Assembly: GCA_034429745.1 (NCBI GenBank)
Contig: DAOUFY010000034.1
Coordinates: 1 to 13,890, forward strand
Reading direction: 5' to 3'
DNA from: JBAXBF01 sp034429745
Lineage (GTDB): Bacteria > Chloroflexota > Anaerolineae > Anaerolineales > DRKV01
Length of the DNA stretch: 13,890 nt
A program made the position numbers and the translations under genes. The first letter of the stretch is position 1. Every line of letters starts with the position of its first letter. The notes under the pieces were generated by a model that had not been told where the DNA came from, made no database searches, and saw only the letters and a list, made by a program, of their open reading frames with translations. Of the stretch, positions 13,371-13,890 are shown piece by piece.

Positions 13371-13568
13371 TCATAAAGGGATAGGTTCATGTGCCTTGCG
13401 CCCGTAAACCTTCTCATAGGCTTGACAGGCTGGGCAAATCCCTCCTTCAACATTTTTCACAAACCAAAATGCAAGACCGCGTTGCGTCTTGCGGGCATGA
13501 CTGCAGACCGGACAGTTTAAACACGATTCCGCTTTTTTTCGGTCTTCTTCAGTAATTGTTTCACTCAT
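13371..13568 (-). CDS. Small Cys-rich (zinc-ribbon-like) protein
   Basis: The 65-residue protein has five cysteines arranged CLNCPVC (C16, C19, C22) and CPAC (C45, C48) with a hydrophobic AFWF strand between them. That is the pattern of a treble-clef or zinc-ribbon metal site. It has no membrane segment. I do not recognise the family. The start at 13568 is favoured over one seven codons upstream because GGAG lies 10 nt before it, inside the longer reading. It is 12 nt upstream of the membrane-protein gene and probably cotranscribed. No convincing promoter is visible in the 150 bp upstream. Confidence 0.82.
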   Translation of the reverse strand: MSETITEEDRKKAESCLNCPVCSHARKTQRGLAFWFVKNVEGGICPACQAYEKVYGRKAHEPIPL

Positions 13569-13722
13569 GATATATTTTCTCCAATACAAGTAAATTCACC
13601 AATTTCAGCACTCATCCAAGAATTGATATACTGCTTCCCCTTAAACTGAGAGCTGATACCATATAACTAATACTATACCACAACTTTGTTCTTTTCAGCC
13701 TGCAACATAATTGCAATTAAAA

Positions 13723-13756
13723 CAATGTACTGCGATTACTTAATTGCAGTACATTG
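13723..13756 (-). terminator. Terminator of the partial gene at the right edge
   Basis: A perfect 11-bp stem CAATGTACTGC (13723-13733) / GCAGTACATTG (13746-13756) with a 12-base loop is followed on the minus strand by TTTTAATT. It lies 66 bp after the stop codon of the partial gene. Apart from this hairpin I see nothing in 13590-13821. Confidence 0.75.
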
Positions 13757-13821
13757 AATACCTTAAGCTAAATACCGTTAGCAGCTCGATCGGCAAAAGC
13801 TGCCCTGCCAAACCCTTTGTA

Positions 13822-13890
13822 CTACGGTCGGCAAATGATTAAGGACGCGTCATCAACGTACATGCCCATAATGCCTCCCCAACCGTTATT
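13822..13890 (-). CDS. C-terminal end of a probable secreted beta-sandwich protein (partial)
   Basis: The last 22 codons of a minus-strand frame run in from the right edge and end with TAG at 13822-13824. The piece reads GWGGIMGMYVDDASLIIC. The YVDDxSL strand near the C-terminus is typical of carbohydrate-binding-like jelly-roll domains in secreted bacterial proteins. The call rests on this short motif and on the terminator that follows, so the protein itself cannot be named. Confidence 0.55.
   Translation of the reverse strand, partial: NNGWGGIMGMYVDDASLIICRP

Noticed and set aside
13590..13720. Promoter for the Cys-rich/membrane-protein operon
   Set aside because: Several AT-rich hexamers (TATAGT, TAGTAT, TATATC) occur on the minus strand, but none has a -35 match at acceptable spacing, so none is listed.

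Overview
The window looks like chromosomal DNA of a bacterium with an AT-leaning genome. Its promoters are of the standard sigma-70 type and its genes are mixed, mostly unlinked single genes or two-gene operons. The gene families (REC-GGDEF next to a ComM-type ATPase, a thioredoxin-like/permease pair, a SWIM protein, a J-domain plus beta-helix pair, a large GT-C-like membrane protein, and a probable secreted protein ending in a VDDxSL strand) suggest Chloroflexota, perhaps Anaerolineae. That assignment is inference from gene content. No phage, transposon, CRISPR or rRNA is seen.

Layout. 1-960: tRNA-Glu(UUC) and a four-helix DUF6790-like membrane protein, both on the minus strand with good promoters. 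880-3447: a plus-strand operon of a phosphorylation-controlled diguanylate cyclase and a YifB/ComM-type AAA+ protein, 2 nt apart, closed by a strong terminator. 3479-4095: a minus-strand operon of a CDGSH iron-sulfur protein and a small cupin. 4116-4735: a divergent transcript with a promoter, a fluoride riboswitch, an overlapping terminator and then an unrecognised 143-residue cytosolic protein. 4767-6702: a minus-strand operon of a thioredoxin-like CPNC protein and an ArsP/DUF318-type permease, whose promoter is covered by a perfect ArsR-type palindrome. 6844-7503: a histidine phosphatase. 7533-7963: a SWIM zinc-finger protein behind a long structured leader. 8095-8647: an unknown 160-residue protein. 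8708-11304: a J-domain coiled-coil protein and a 17-rung parallel beta-helix protein in one operon. 11307-13568: a Cys-rich mini-protein and a 683-residue membrane protein resembling GT-C glycosyltransferases. 13723-13890: the 3' end and terminator of a further minus-strand gene.

The most interesting item is the fluoride riboswitch at 4151-4240. Its aptamer closely matches the known class, its 3' strand is shared with a terminator hairpin, and the only gene it controls is not one of the usual fluoride-defence genes (crcB/fluc, clcF, enolase, pyrophosphatase). The 143-residue protein is therefore a candidate new fluoride-response protein. Second is the J-domain/beta-helix pair: the beta-helix carries 17 cysteines at almost exact 23-residue spacing and has no signal peptide. 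Third is a metal or metalloid efflux operon with a clear ArsR-type operator but no repressor gene in the window.
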